Assembly (NCBI RefSeq): GCF_009795715.1
Contig: NZ_WTCR01000001.1
Coordinates: 1-64,000 of the forward strand
Direction: 5' to 3'
Origin: Labilibaculum euxinicum
GTDB lineage: Bacteria; Bacteroidota; Bacteroidia; Bacteroidales; Marinifilaceae
DNA length: 64,000 nucleotides
Below are positions 10,029-19,721 of the stretch, piece by piece. The notes beneath the pieces are model-generated. The model saw only the letters and a list, made by a program, of their open reading frames with translations. It was not told the DNA's origin and did no database searches. Position 1 is the stretch's first letter; every line of letters begins with the position of its first letter. Made by a program: the position numbers and the translations under genes.

Positions 10029-11060
10029 TTATTCCCAATCGAGAATCACTTTCCCACAATTTCCTTCTTCCATAATATCAAATCCTTTTTGGAATTCATC
10101 AGCTTTAAAGCGATGTGAAATCATTGGAGACAAATCCAATCCACTCATCAACATCTGCTCCATTTGGTACCATGTTTCGTACATTTCACGTCCGTAGATT
10201 CCTTTTAACTGAAGTCCTTTGAAAATGATATCGTTCCAATTTACTTTTGTTTGCGGAGGCAAAATACCTAAAAGAGAGATCTTACCTGAGTTGTACATAT
10301 GAGAAACCATATCGCCAAAAGCTGCTGGTGCACCTGAACACTCCAACCCTATATCAAAACCAATCATACCCAAATCCTTAATTGCGTCATCAAGACTCTC
10401 TGTTAAAGGATTAATTACACGATCGGCCCCCATTTTCTTAGCCAACTCAATTCTGTAAGGATTAGTTTCGGTTGCCACAACGTAGCGGGCTCCAGCAAAT
10501 TTTGCAATTGCCACACACATACTTCCAATTAAACCTGCACCTGTAACCAATACATCTTCTCCGATAATAGGCCACGAAAGAGTAGTATGTGTTGCATTTC
10601 CAAATGGATCCATGATCGCCAAAAGCTCATCACTAATGTCATTGCTCATTTTCATCAAATTCGACGATGGTATGGCTGCATACTCGGCAAAAATACCGTC
10701 GATATTTACACCAATTCCAACGGTGTGTTCACACACGTGTTTACGTCCGCGTCGGCAGTTTCGGCAGTGTCCGCAAGCTATATGACCTTCGCCTGTTACA
10801 CGGTCGCCAATTTTAAAACCAGTAACACCGGCTCCAATTTCAGCTACCTCTCCAACATACTCGTGCCCGATAATCATTCCCGGTTTAATGGTATTCTGTG
10901 CCCATTCATCCCATTTATAAATGTGAAGATCGGTACCGCAAATAGCTGTTTTTCTAATTTTTACAAGAACATCGTTTACTCCTACTTTAGGAACATCAAC
11001 TTCTTCCATCCACAAGCCTTTTTCTGCTTTGGACTTTACAAGAGCCTTCATTTTAGTCAT
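10029..11060 (-). CDS. tdh: L-threonine 3-dehydrogenase
   Basis: A zinc-dependent medium-chain dehydrogenase of 343 residues, the usual length of Tdh (E. coli 341). It oxidises L-threonine to 2-amino-3-ketobutyrate with NAD, the first step of threonine breakdown to glycine and acetyl-CoA. Visible features: catalytic zinc ligand C41, the HE pair at 66-67, four structural-zinc cysteines at 96, 99, 102 and 110, and a Rossmann glycine motif (VTGAGLIG) near 171. The 2-amino-3-ketobutyrate ligase gene (kbl) is not adjacent in this window. It ends in a strong terminator, so it is probably transcribed alone. Confidence 0.93.
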   Translation of the reverse strand: MTKMKALVKSKAEKGLWMEEVDVPKVGVNDVLVKIRKTAICGTDLHIYKWDEWAQNTIKPGMIIGHEYVGEVAEIGAGVTGFKIGDRVTGEGHIACGHCRNCRRGRKHVCEHTVGIGVNIDGIFAEYAAIPSSNLMKMSNDISDELLAIMDPFGNATHTTLSWPIIGEDVLVTGAGLIGSMCVAIAKFAGARYVVATETNPYRIELAKKMGADRVINPLTESLDDAIKDLGMIGFDIGLECSGAPAAFGDMVSHMYNSGKISLLGILPPQTKVNWNDIIFKGLQLKGIYGREMYETWYQMEQMLMSGLDLSPMISHRFKADEFQKGFDIMEEGNCGKVILDWE

Positions 11061-11303
11061 TGTCGTTTTGTTATATTGTTGTTGTGTAAGTATTTAAATC
11101 TCTGCAAATATGCTTGTTGTATATTTGATTAATCTATCTCGAAAGTATAAAAACTAAATTAGATTTTCAATATCCATTTTGTAAAAATATCCCGATCCGT
11201 ATCACTTCAATAAAAGCTTTCTGTATAACGATATCAGAGCAAGCCCAATGAAGAATGAAAGCGGTTTGAATTTCAAAAATATACCGACATTACTCTCTTT
11301 GTT

Positions 11304-12740
11304 TTATTTCTCAATTCTATAAAATCGGAACCCTGTATCAAGCTTAGGATACAACTTTCCGGCTCGCACGATTCGATCTCTTGCCAAATCTGAGATGGTA
11401 GAAAAACCCATTCTGCCAGCATCAGAATCCTCTTTTACCAATTCTGTATTCTGAACGCAAATAAAACGGCGCTTAGAAGCTTGCTTTTCGTTTAATTTGA
11501 AAACAGCATGAGGCATTGACGCCGAGCCGGCAAAAAGATCCAAAATCAAATCGCCATCATCGCTTAACTGCTCCAAAATCACAAGTAGTAAATCGGTTGG
11601 TTTTGGATATTTAAAGGGCAAGCCTTCGGGATATAATTCTTTCAATTCCCGGGTTCCTTTGCTTGTTGGAATATCAGTAATAACTGATGAAATGGGATTA
11701 AAAATACTCTTGAGCTCCGACTTGTACTTTTTCAGCAAAAAGCGCTTTCCTTCCTCTTTGGGAAAGATCAACTTTCCTGAATCGAACCACTCGGCAACAC
11801 GCAGTTTCGAAAAAGCCCAATATCGTCCCGATGGAGGTAAATATTCCTCTTTTGTAAAGGGATTGGCAATCACAAAACGGGAATTGGAATTGCCGCTTGC
11901 TGCTGACGGATTATCAGGAATCCAATCTCCATTTGGGTCGTTATCAGGATTTGAATAATTGGATAAATCCTTGAGCTCTCCTTTCAACTTAACTTCCTTT
12001 GTATTTTTGGCATAGAGCAAAATATATTCATGATTTGCGGCAAATAAATTACCCGAAACATTAGAGTTTGTTCGATTGATCCATATAAAACACCCAATGA
12101 AATTATCCTCTCCAAAAACCTCATTACAAATCAGCTGCACATTAGCCTTCTCACTTTCGTCAATAGAAACGGCTATTGCACCATCATTGGTTAACAGCTG
12201 TCGGGATAAAATCAATCGCGGATAAATCATGTTCAACCAATTGGTGTGAACTTCGCCACTTTCAATTTGATTTTTCAGTCCAAAATCAACCCGTTCAATG
12301 CCGGTACCATCCAAAAATTCAAGGTACTGATTCGAGCGGATTTTAAACCGGTCATTATAACCAAAATCATTACCTGTGTTATAGGGCGGATCGATATAAA
12401 TCAATTTGATTTTACCCGAATAATCTTTCTGCAGTAAACGTAAAGCATCTAAATTATCACCTTCTACAAACAGATTTTGAGTCGTTTTTGGCTGAACAGA
12501 TTTTGCTTTATCAAAAACCAGTTTGTCCGTACTTTCTTCTCGGGCTTGCATTGCTGCATTCTCTTTTCCGAACCATGTTAAGCCATAGTTCGATTCATCA
12601 ACGAACTGATTAGTTTCCAAATAAATTTTAAGCTTCTGAATATCTAATTGATCTCCTGCAAAGACTTCCGGGAGAAGACTTTTCAGCTCTTTTATTTTCT
12701 TTTGTTTCTGATAAAAAGAGAGTAGGTTTTTTCCTTGCAT
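11304..12740 (-). CDS. Beta-class (type III Mod-like) DNA adenine methyltransferase, apparently orphan
   Basis: A 478-residue site-specific DNA methyltransferase. The catalytic motif DPPYNTGND is at 117-125, ahead of the SAM-binding motif (DLFAGSAS, 401-408); that order defines the beta class, to which type III Mod subunits and relatives belong, so N6-adenine methylation is expected. The usual SAM motif in this class is FAGSGT; here the second half reads GSAS, an unusual substitution. The middle region (about 160-370) would hold target recognition. No restriction (Res) gene, helicase-nuclease or other R-M partner is next to it: tdh lies downstream and a divergent helicase upstream. At 478 residues it is shorter than most Mod proteins. 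Activity and target are unknown. Confidence 0.85.
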   Translation of the reverse strand: MQGKNLLSFYQKQKKIKELKSLLPEVFAGDQLDIQKLKIYLETNQFVDESNYGLTWFGKENAAMQAREESTDKLVFDKAKSVQPKTTQNLFVEGDNLDALRLLQKDYSGKIKLIYIDPPYNTGNDFGYNDRFKIRSNQYLEFLDGTGIERVDFGLKNQIESGEVHTNWLNMIYPRLILSRQLLTNDGAIAVSIDESEKANVQLICNEVFGEDNFIGCFIWINRTNSNVSGNLFAANHEYILLYAKNTKEVKLKGELKDLSNYSNPDNDPNGDWIPDNPSAASGNSNSRFVIANPFTKEEYLPPSGRYWAFSKLRVAEWFDSGKLIFPKEEGKRFLLKKYKSELKSIFNPISSVITDIPTSKGTRELKELYPEGLPFKYPKPTDLLLVILEQLSDDGDLILDLFAGSASMPHAVFKLNEKQASKRRFICVQNTELVKEDSDAGRMGFSTISDLARDRIVRAGKLYPKLDTGFRFYRIEK

Positions 12741-12907
12741 AATAACAAGTCTGAAGTAATGTGATTTGTTTCACAAACCTACAACTTTTCAGTCTTGAAT
12801 AAAAATTCCAAATCTTGATTTCCAGCAAAAAAAGCACTAAATAATACACGTTCAAAAGTTATTTCCAACTATTCGGGATCCCAAACTTTCGGGCATCGAG
12901 TTTTTGT

Positions 12908-12915
12908 TATCTTTG
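12908..12915 (+). promoter_or_regulatory. -7 box (TATCTTTG) of the helicase gene
   Basis: A perfect TAnnTTTG box lies only 4 bases before the first ATG (12920). Transcription would begin at about that ATG, which makes the next in-frame ATG at 12935 the likelier start. Confidence 0.55.
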
Positions 12916-12934
12916 CGCCATGCAAGCAAAAAAC

Positions 12935-14242
12935 ATGGATACTAAAAAGATTTTAGAAAAGCTATCTATTCAGGAATTGAATGAGATGCAAAAGGAATGC
13001 GCGAAAGCCTATACCAAAAACAGCGATCTGCTTTTGGTATCCCCAACAGGGTCGGGAAAAACTTTGGCTTTTTTGCTGCCAATGCTTGCTGAACTGGATT
13101 CTGAAACAGATGCTGTTCAGACCCTGATTTTAACTCCTGCACGAGAACTTTCTTTGCAAATAGAGAGTGTTTTTAAAAGTATGGGGACTGATTTTAAGGT
13201 AAACTGCTGCTACGGCGGGCATCCAATGTCAACCGAAAAAAACAACTTAAAAACTCCTCCTGCCGTGCTTATTGGTACTCCTGGAAGAATAGCCGATCAT
13301 ATTCGAAGAGGAAATTTTGATTGCAGAAATATTAAAACTCTGATACTGGATGAGTTTGATAAATCTCTTGAATTAGGCTTTCAGAAAGAGATGAAGGAAG
13401 TTACACTAGCTCTGCCGTCTAAAATTAAAAAAATACTAACCTCTGCTACCAATAATATCGATATTCCGGATTTTACCAGGCTAAATTCGCTCATCGAACT
13501 GGACTTTATTCCCAATGCAAAACCGATTGCTTTGGATCAAAAGAAAGTAATATCTGTAGAAAAAGACAAATTGGCGACTCTTTTTCAATTGGTTTGTCAT
13601 TTGGGAAATCAGCCAAGTTTAGTTTTCTGCAATCACCGTGATGCTGTGGAACGAATTGGAAAACATTTTTTAAATGAAGGCATTCAATGTGATGTTTTTC
13701 ATGGCGGATTGGAACAGGATGATCGGGAAAGAGCCCTTCTAAAATTCCGAAATGGAAGTCATTACCTGCTGATTGTTACCGATCTTGCTTCGAGAGGATT
13801 GGATATTCCTGAAATTAAAAATGTGATTCACTACCAACTGCCAAGAGTAGAAGAAGCATTTACACATAGAAACGGACGAACAGCCAGAATGAATGCCGAA
13901 GGAACTTCCTACCTGGTACTTGCTCAGGACGAAACACCTCCGGAATTTATTCCTGAAAACATTGAAGTGCTTGAACTGGCAGAAGATCAACCATTACCGG
14001 CAGAACCTGAATGGGAGACTCTTTACATTTGTTTGGGAAAAAAAGAGAAAATAAATAAAATTGACTTGGTTGGATTCTTTTGTAAGGTTGGAAATCTGAA
14101 AAAAGAGGAATTGGGAAAAATTGATGTTCTCGATCACTCGTCATTCGTTGCTGTAAAAAGAGGAATGGGAGAAAAATTGGCCCGGAAACTTAAAAACGAA
14201 CTTATTAAAAAGAAGAAAGTTAAAATTCAGGTTTCTTATTGA
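12935..14242 (+). CDS. DbpA-like DEAD-box-family RNA helicase
   Basis: A 435-residue superfamily 2 RNA helicase (440 if the ATG at 12920 is used; numbering below follows that longer form). Walker A SPTGSGKT at 41-48, TPAREL (Ia) at 72-77, SAT (III) at 175-177 and a HRNGRTAR motif VI near 330 are intact. Motif II reads DEFD (144-147) in place of DEAD; the catalytic D-E is kept. The C-terminal 75 residues resemble the DbpA RNA-binding domain that recognises 23S rRNA helix 92, so a role in large-subunit ribosome assembly is likely. It is divergent from the methyltransferase and stands alone. The start is placed after the -7 box at 12908-12915. Confidence 0.85.
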   Translation: MDTKKILEKLSIQELNEMQKECAKAYTKNSDLLLVSPTGSGKTLAFLLPMLAELDSETDAVQTLILTPARELSLQIESVFKSMGTDFKVNCCYGGHPMSTEKNNLKTPPAVLIGTPGRIADHIRRGNFDCRNIKTLILDEFDKSLELGFQKEMKEVTLALPSKIKKILTSATNNIDIPDFTRLNSLIELDFIPNAKPIALDQKKVISVEKDKLATLFQLVCHLGNQPSLVFCNHRDAVERIGKHFLNEGIQCDVFHGGLEQDDRERALLKFRNGSHYLLIVTDLASRGLDIPEIKNVIHYQLPRVEEAFTHRNGRTARMNAEGTSYLVLAQDETPPEFIPENIEVLELAEDQPLPAEPEWETLYICLGKKEKINKIDLVGFFCKVGNLKKEELGKIDVLDHSSFVAVKRGMGEKLARKLKNELIKKKKVKIQVSY

Positions 14243-14376
14243 TCTGAATTTGATTGTTGACACTTTAAATGAAGAGAAACTTTAACGCGTTCTTCAATAG
14301 GAAAAAAATCAGCAACCAAACATTCATCGTTCGCTAATATGACTTTTAGAAAGTTAAATTAGCTAACATAGAATAA

Positions 14377-14787
14377 TCAATCACCAAAAATTTTATCGAG
14401 CAACCGACTAAACATCTTTTTAGTTTTTGATTCTTTATGCGAAATATAATTTTGTGTGGAAATGCTTCTGAATATGTGCTCCCATTCCGGCAATCCACCA
14501 AAATTGCGGTCATCAATGTATAAATCAGCATAAATTTTACGACTAATGGTGTCATCAAATTCCTCTTCAGGATAATTGCTGTTCACAGCATAGAATTCCA
14601 ATCCTCTCTTTTCACAGTAATCAACCGCTTCATAAAGATTTTCTTCCGTTCTGTATGTCCATAAAATAATTTGATGACCTTCCTTTTGCAATGCGATCAG
14701 ACTTTCGACAGCAAATGGAATTTCACTTCCAATTTCAGGATATTTATGATGTACAATGGTTCCATCAAAATCTACAGCTATAATCAT
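14377..14787 (-). CDS. Small HAD-superfamily phosphatase-like protein
   Basis: A compact 136-residue protein. The HAD nucleophile motif DFDGT is at 6-10, a motif II threonine appears in LWTYR near 43-47, and YIDDRN near 90 supplies the acidic motif IV residues. There is no cap domain, which fits small HAD proteins of the BT0820 type found in Bacteroidota. The substrate is unknown. It sits immediately downstream of the EPS locus but behind that locus's terminator, so it is probably transcribed independently. Confidence 0.8.
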   Translation of the reverse strand: MIIAVDFDGTIVHHKYPEIGSEIPFAVESLIALQKEGHQIILWTYRTEENLYEAVDYCEKRGLEFYAVNSNYPEEEFDDTISRKIYADLYIDDRNFGGLPEWEHIFRSISTQNYISHKESKTKKMFSRLLDKIFGD

Positions 14788-14861
14788 AAAGAGAATATTT
14801 TAAGTATCAATCACTTATAAAAATATAGAATTCTTTTATTCTTTCTCAATGATTAACGAAC

Positions 14862-14890
14862 AAAAATAGCCTGAATTGTTGTTCAGGCCA
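14862..14890 (-). terminator. Terminator of the EPS locus
   Basis: On the minus strand GGCCTGAA, a six-base loop and TTCAGGCT form an 8-bp stem (one G-T pair) followed by ATTTTTG. It lies 14 bp after the stop codon of the wzc-like gene, the last gene of the polysaccharide locus. Confidence 0.8.
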
Positions 14891-14903
14891 TTTATTTACT
14901 CTT

Positions 14904-17291
14904 TTAATTACTGGAGACTTTCTCCCACAACCTTCGAACTATTCCCGGCGAACTGTCTTCATAATAATAACCGTTTCCACTTGTATTTCTTGAGGATTTG
15001 CCTTGATAACCATTCATGGAAACATCATTTAATACCAATGAAACGTTCGACAAAGTGCCTTTTACAGCCAACTGATTCACAAAACTAATCTGTTCCCGAT
15101 GACTGAATCCTTTACGAAGAACAAACAAATTAGCATCTGTAAATTTGCCTGTAATGATTCCATCCGTAACCATGGAAAGAGGCGCATTGTCGATAAATAT
15201 ATAATCGTATTTCCCTTCCACTTCGCATAACAATTGCTCAAACCTGCCATTTTCCAATAGCTCAGCCGGATTTGGCGGCACAGGTCCTGAGGTTACACAG
15301 TGAAGGTTTTTGATGTGTGTTTTCTGAATGATTTCACTGCATTTGCTATGACTGATTAAATAAGTGCTTAAACCAAGCGCATTATCCAAATCAAAAGCGA
15401 TTTCAATTTTTGGTTTTCGTAAATCAGCTCCAATCAATAACACCTTCTTGTTATTCATGGCAACAATGGCTGCCAGATTAACTGCCGCAAATGATTTTCC
15501 TTCTTCGGGTATTGTTGAATGAATCCCAATAATTTTAGTCGGATTATTGGGCAGTACATAAGTTAGATTTGTCCGCAAGGTTCTAAAAGACTCAGATATA
15601 GCCGATCGGGGATGATAAAACACAGGAACTGCTTCGTTGTATTTATTATGAGCAATAGTCCCCAAAATAGGAAGTTGTGTCTTCTTCATGATTTCTTCCT
15701 TATTCTGGATATTATCATTAAAGAATTCTTTTAGAATAATGATTAAAAAAGGAAGTCCAATCCCCAAAAACATGCCTATTAGTAAATTAATTGCTGTTTT
15801 GGGTTTTATTTTAACAATAGTCGCCAATCTTGCCGGATCGATTATTTGCGAATCGGACACATTAGATGCTTTGGCAATGGCTGCTTCCGCACGTTTTTTC
15901 AGTAGAAAAGTATAAAGTTCGTTGTTTAAGTCGAAGTTCCTTTTCATACTAACCAGTTTTTGCTCATGCTTTGGCATTCGGGCCAATTGCTCTCTAACGG
16001 TTTCCATTCTTGCGCTTAAACTCTGTACTTCGATTCGAGAGTTGGCCACCAGGCTTTGAAGATTTTCCTCTAAACTTTGCTGAATTAACTGAATTTCCTT
16101 ATTCAGGATAACCAGACTCGGATTTTTCTCCTGAACACTATAAGAAAGCACTTCCCGTTTTCCGTACAAATCAGTCAATTTAGCCACTAATGCATCTAAC
16201 GAAGGATCTGTAACACCTGTTATGGAAGGTGCTATAACTTGTTTCATTTGATTTACATCGTCTAAATTACGCAACAGATTTTTATAGTAATCCAAAGTAA
16301 TTTGAGCCTTGGACAACTGACTTTCAAGATCCTCCACTTTTGCTACAATCACACCAGCCTCCTGCCCCAAATCAACAATTCTGTTTTTTGATCTGAAATT
16401 GCTAAAGCTCTGGCCTGCCATTTGAAGAGAATCCACGATTCCCTCCAGTTGAGAATCGATAAAACGTACCGTACTTTCAGATTTCTTATTTTTTTCGATC
16501 AAACCAAATTGAATGTAAACCCAATTCAATTCATTCAAATAATCAACTCCCCTTTCCGGTTCCGAATTATCTATTCGAAGATGAATCAATTCAGCCTTTT
16601 TCTCAGCTACACTAATAGTCATACTCTCCATATACGCGAGAGTAAGCGCATCTAAGTTATTGAAAACGAAAAAATAATTTTCATTCTTATCAATTCCCTC
16701 TTCTTTCTTCTTAAGTATAAAATGAAAGTAGTTGTTCTTAAACAGCTGATCGAAAAAAGCTACCTTTTCAAATTTAACATGTACTTCATCACCCTTATAA
16801 TCAGCTTTCCCATCTACTTTAATTTTATAAGATTTATCATCAATCTGAACAATAGAAATTGGCAGGTTGGTTATATTAACCCCGTCCATTTGCTGAACTT
16901 CGAATGGTTCATGTCTATATAAACCTCTGTTGGAAAACAATTGCTTTTTATACCATGATTGATTCCAAGCCAAGTTTCTCATTGCCTTTCGGTTAATGGT
17001 ATATGATTTAAGAATTTCTAAATGGTTTTGTATGTTTGCTTTGTCCTGAATTTTATAACCATCAAACATACTTTGTGCGCTGGTTTCCCCTGCATCAACA
17101 TGAATTAAGAGAGTACTCCGCATCATGTAAACCGGATTCGAATACTTGCTGATAAAATAAGCCAGCAATATCCCCAAGGCTCCGCACACTGCAAATACCT
17201 TCCATTTCGACAACAATCGATAAAGAAATTCCTTCACATCCGGACCATCTTTTTGATCAAAATAATCCATTACTTCATCTACATACTTCAT
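14904..17291 (-). CDS. Wzc-like polysaccharide co-polymerase with BY-kinase domain
   Basis: A 795-residue inner-membrane protein. It has a Wzz-type N-terminal region with one membrane helix near residue 35, a long periplasmic coiled-coil segment, a second helix near residue 510, and a cytoplasmic bacterial tyrosine kinase domain. The kinase shows Walker A (STIPEEGKSFA), Walker A' (LLIGADLRKP) and Walker B (YIFIDNAP). The C-terminal tail has a short YYY cluster, few tyrosines for this family, as possible autophosphorylation sites. Such proteins set chain length and couple Wzy polymerisation to export with the outer-membrane Wza, which is encoded 42 bp upstream. It is the last gene of the EPS locus, followed by a terminator. 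Confidence 0.93.
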   Translation of the reverse strand: MKYVDEVMDYFDQKDGPDVKEFLYRLLSKWKVFAVCGALGILLAYFISKYSNPVYMMRSTLLIHVDAGETSAQSMFDGYKIQDKANIQNHLEILKSYTINRKAMRNLAWNQSWYKKQLFSNRGLYRHEPFEVQQMDGVNITNLPISIVQIDDKSYKIKVDGKADYKGDEVHVKFEKVAFFDQLFKNNYFHFILKKKEEGIDKNENYFFVFNNLDALTLAYMESMTISVAEKKAELIHLRIDNSEPERGVDYLNELNWVYIQFGLIEKNKKSESTVRFIDSQLEGIVDSLQMAGQSFSNFRSKNRIVDLGQEAGVIVAKVEDLESQLSKAQITLDYYKNLLRNLDDVNQMKQVIAPSITGVTDPSLDALVAKLTDLYGKREVLSYSVQEKNPSLVILNKEIQLIQQSLEENLQSLVANSRIEVQSLSARMETVREQLARMPKHEQKLVSMKRNFDLNNELYTFLLKKRAEAAIAKASNVSDSQIIDPARLATIVKIKPKTAINLLIGMFLGIGLPFLIIILKEFFNDNIQNKEEIMKKTQLPILGTIAHNKYNEAVPVFYHPRSAISESFRTLRTNLTYVLPNNPTKIIGIHSTIPEEGKSFAAVNLAAIVAMNNKKVLLIGADLRKPKIEIAFDLDNALGLSTYLISHSKCSEIIQKTHIKNLHCVTSGPVPPNPAELLENGRFEQLLCEVEGKYDYIFIDNAPLSMVTDGIITGKFTDANLFVLRKGFSHREQISFVNQLAVKGTLSNVSLVLNDVSMNGYQGKSSRNTSGNGYYYEDSSPGIVRRLWEKVSSN

Positions 17292-17333
17292 TGAAATAAA
17301 TTTTGTGTTAGAATAATCACCAAGCGAAACAGC

Positions 17334-18128
17334 TTATTTGTTGGTTATTATTAAACTGGTTATCAATACTGCCGTTGATACTGTTGACAGCAAAATGCTG
17401 TAAACGGCCGAATTCATATTCGTATTTTTAATCCTGTGAGGTTCTACATAAACAACATCATTAGGCTGCAGAAAGAATGCTTTCGATTTTAGAAAATCCT
17501 TCTTTGTTAAATCCAAACGAAATGTTTCACTTTGTTTCTCGGAGGTTCGCATCACCAAAACACGGTCAATTTTTGCATATTCAGTGATTCCATTCGCCAT
17601 ACTAATGGCTTCCAGCACAGTTAAGCTGCTATTGTAATTGTAGTAAACGCCTGGAGTAGCAACTTCTCCCATAACACTTACTTTGTAATTTAAGAGTTTT
17701 ACTTTAACACTTGCATCCTTTAAGTATTCGTCGGCCCTCTCCTGAACCTTAGCCTGAGCCTCGGCCTGACTAAGTCCTGCAATCCCTACTGCACCCAGAA
17801 TTGGTAAAGAAATATTTCCATTTGAATCTACCTGATAACCATTTAAATACTGATCGGATTGCTGGCTGTATAATTGCTGTGAGCCTCCTATTCCGCCAAC
17901 GCTTTGTGCAGGATTATACAATTGATTCACCTCTGGATTTAAGGATTTAATACTCACAAATAGATTGTCGTTTGTCTTGATCCGATACTCGGGAACTTTT
18001 GTTGTAAACTCGCTTGCCAATATCTCAGCACCGGTGTCCTGCAGGTAAACCAAATCTTTTTTTGATCGACAGGAAATGATACTCATTACTAAAATGAGGC
18101 TCATCAGAAATAAATATTTTTTATTCAT
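17334..18128 (-). CDS. Wza-like polysaccharide export lipoprotein
   Basis: A 264-residue outer-membrane export protein. The signal peptide ends in a lipobox (SIISC), so the mature protein is a lipoprotein. It contains a Poly_export domain (about 45-135) and a SLBB domain (about 145-220), then a predicted membrane helix at the very C-terminus (about 240-260). It is shorter than E. coli Wza (379), as is common in Bacteroidota. It lies between the initiating transferase gene and the wzc-like gene, the usual pairing for a Wza-Wzc export channel. Confidence 0.92.
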   Translation of the reverse strand: MNKKYLFLMSLILVMSIISCRSKKDLVYLQDTGAEILASEFTTKVPEYRIKTNDNLFVSIKSLNPEVNQLYNPAQSVGGIGGSQQLYSQQSDQYLNGYQVDSNGNISLPILGAVGIAGLSQAEAQAKVQERADEYLKDASVKVKLLNYKVSVMGEVATPGVYYNYNSSLTVLEAISMANGITEYAKIDRVLVMRTSEKQSETFRLDLTKKDFLKSKAFFLQPNDVVYVEPHRIKNTNMNSAVYSILLSTVSTAVLITSLIITNK

Positions 18129-18174
18129 GGTCTTGGTTTTTTTGTTGATTCTAGTTTAAATATATTGAGATTAA

Positions 18175-19578
18175 CTATTGCCCTTCACCAGTGAACACAA
18201 CTTTAATGGTGCTGAGAAATAGTATTAAATCCAGTTTTAACGACCAGGTGTCGATGTAAAGCATGTCCAGTTTCATCCATTCCTCGAAAGGAATATTATT
18301 GCGGCCAGACACTTGCCAGATACATGTTATTCCTGGTTTCATGCTTAATCGCCGGCGCTGCCAACGTTGATACTGCTGAACTTCGGAAGGTATTGGCGGC
18401 CGTGGACCAACAATCGACATTTCGCCTCTGATAACATTAAAGAACTGAGGCAGCTCATCCAAAGATGTTTTTCGAAGGAATCTACCTACACGGGTTACCC
18501 TCGGATCATTCTTAATTTTGAAAACCGGCCCCGATTGTTCATTCTGATTTTCAAGTTTCACCCGTAAGGCTTCAGCATTTTCAACCATTGTTCTGAACTT
18601 CAGACAATGAAAAATACGTCCATTCAGGCCTACCCGCCTTTGACGGAAAAAAACGGAACCTCCGTCTTCAATTTTTATTGCCACTGATATGGCTAACAAG
18701 ACAGGAGAAATCAATACCACAATAACAAATGAAAACAGGAAATCGAGCATTTCCTTCACCTTAAGGGCAAAGTAATTTTTCGTATTATTGGCGAACGTAA
18801 GAAAAGGAAGTTCTTTAAAATAAGTAAGATGAGATCGCTGACTAACAACACTTAACAATTCGGAATAAACACGAAACGTAACTCCAACCTCGGAACAGGC
18901 ATAAATCAAAGCCCGGACTTCTTCATTATCAAACTTTCCCTTGCAGTAAATTACCTCATCAACCACATTGGCATCGATAATTTCGCTTAGCTGAAAATGC
19001 TCGTGCAAAACCCGAACGTGCGACTCGTATTTATTTTTGATGTGTTTTCCATCCGACATAATCGCCCAAACATTGTATCCCCAATCGCGAATAAAAAGCA
19101 TTCGGTCGATAAAGTGCAGATACGATTCATCATCTGCAACAATTAAAACATTTCTGGTATTAAAGCCTTTCCCTCTCAGCAATTTAAATATCCGGTAACT
19201 TAACATCCGAAAGCCAAAAAGCACTACAAGATTTAAACAGGCAAACAAAGCCAGAATTAATGTTGGTACGGAATCAGTGAGGAATAAACTTCCTAAATGC
19301 AGCAATCCTGAACTTATTACAACCATGGCAAAATATTCGGCAAACAATTCGGAGTAGGTTTTTACCCGAAGCATTTTACCCAGATTCAGCTCCTTTATCA
19401 GCGTGTACCAAATGGCGATAATCAGCAGGTAAATTGTATTGTTATCGTGAATATCAATATTTACCGGTCTTAAATAGGTAGTAACTGCCCAAGCCACCAC
19501 CCAATAACAAGCAACTGATAAACCTACTTGCATGAGAGTACTCAAACGTGCAAGGGTTTGTTCTCTTCCTTTAATCAT
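18175..19578 (-). CDS. WcaJ-type undecaprenyl-phosphate sugar phosphotransferase
   Basis: A 467-residue polyisoprenyl-phosphate hexose-1-phosphate transferase that starts repeat-unit synthesis on undecaprenyl phosphate. The N-terminal third has four or five membrane helices, then a Rossmann-like CoA-binding-type domain (about 140-240), then a membrane re-entrant helix and the catalytic Bac_transf domain with FRQRRVG, KFRTM, DELPQF and VGPRPP. These are the full catalytic signature of the family. Sugar is probably glucose or galactose by analogy with WcaJ, but this cannot be read from the sequence. It is upstream of wza/wzc. Confidence 0.92.
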   Translation of the reverse strand: MIKGREQTLARLSTLMQVGLSVACYWVVAWAVTTYLRPVNIDIHDNNTIYLLIIAIWYTLIKELNLGKMLRVKTYSELFAEYFAMVVISSGLLHLGSLFLTDSVPTLILALFACLNLVVLFGFRMLSYRIFKLLRGKGFNTRNVLIVADDESYLHFIDRMLFIRDWGYNVWAIMSDGKHIKNKYESHVRVLHEHFQLSEIIDANVVDEVIYCKGKFDNEEVRALIYACSEVGVTFRVYSELLSVVSQRSHLTYFKELPFLTFANNTKNYFALKVKEMLDFLFSFVIVVLISPVLLAISVAIKIEDGGSVFFRQRRVGLNGRIFHCLKFRTMVENAEALRVKLENQNEQSGPVFKIKNDPRVTRVGRFLRKTSLDELPQFFNVIRGEMSIVGPRPPIPSEVQQYQRWQRRRLSMKPGITCIWQVSGRNNIPFEEWMKLDMLYIDTWSLKLDLILFLSTIKVVFTGEGQ

Positions 19579-19689
19579 GGTTTTAAGGTTTTAAAGTGAA
19601 ATTTTAAAAGACCACAGCCAGCTTTTCAAGTTGATGGTTGGTCAACGGCTGTCTGTATTCTGAGTTGAGTATTTTTTACAATAGAGATG

Positions 19690-19718
19690 CACACTTGCTT
19701 CTGTAAAATAGAAGTGTG
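19690..19718 (-). other. Intergenic hairpin between tagA-like and wcaJ-like genes
   Basis: CACACTT and AAGTGTG arms, extended by a partly paired TGCTTCT/AGAAG segment, enclose an A/T-rich loop. It lies in the longest gap (143 bp) of the downstream half of the EPS locus and might be an attenuator or RNA-processing site. No T-tract follows, so it is not a classical terminator. Confidence 0.4.
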
Positions 19719-19721
19719 GGT

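Noticed and set aside
10587-11132. 181-codon plus-strand frame opposite tdh
   Set aside because: It is the shadow of a well-supported dehydrogenase gene and has no independent support.
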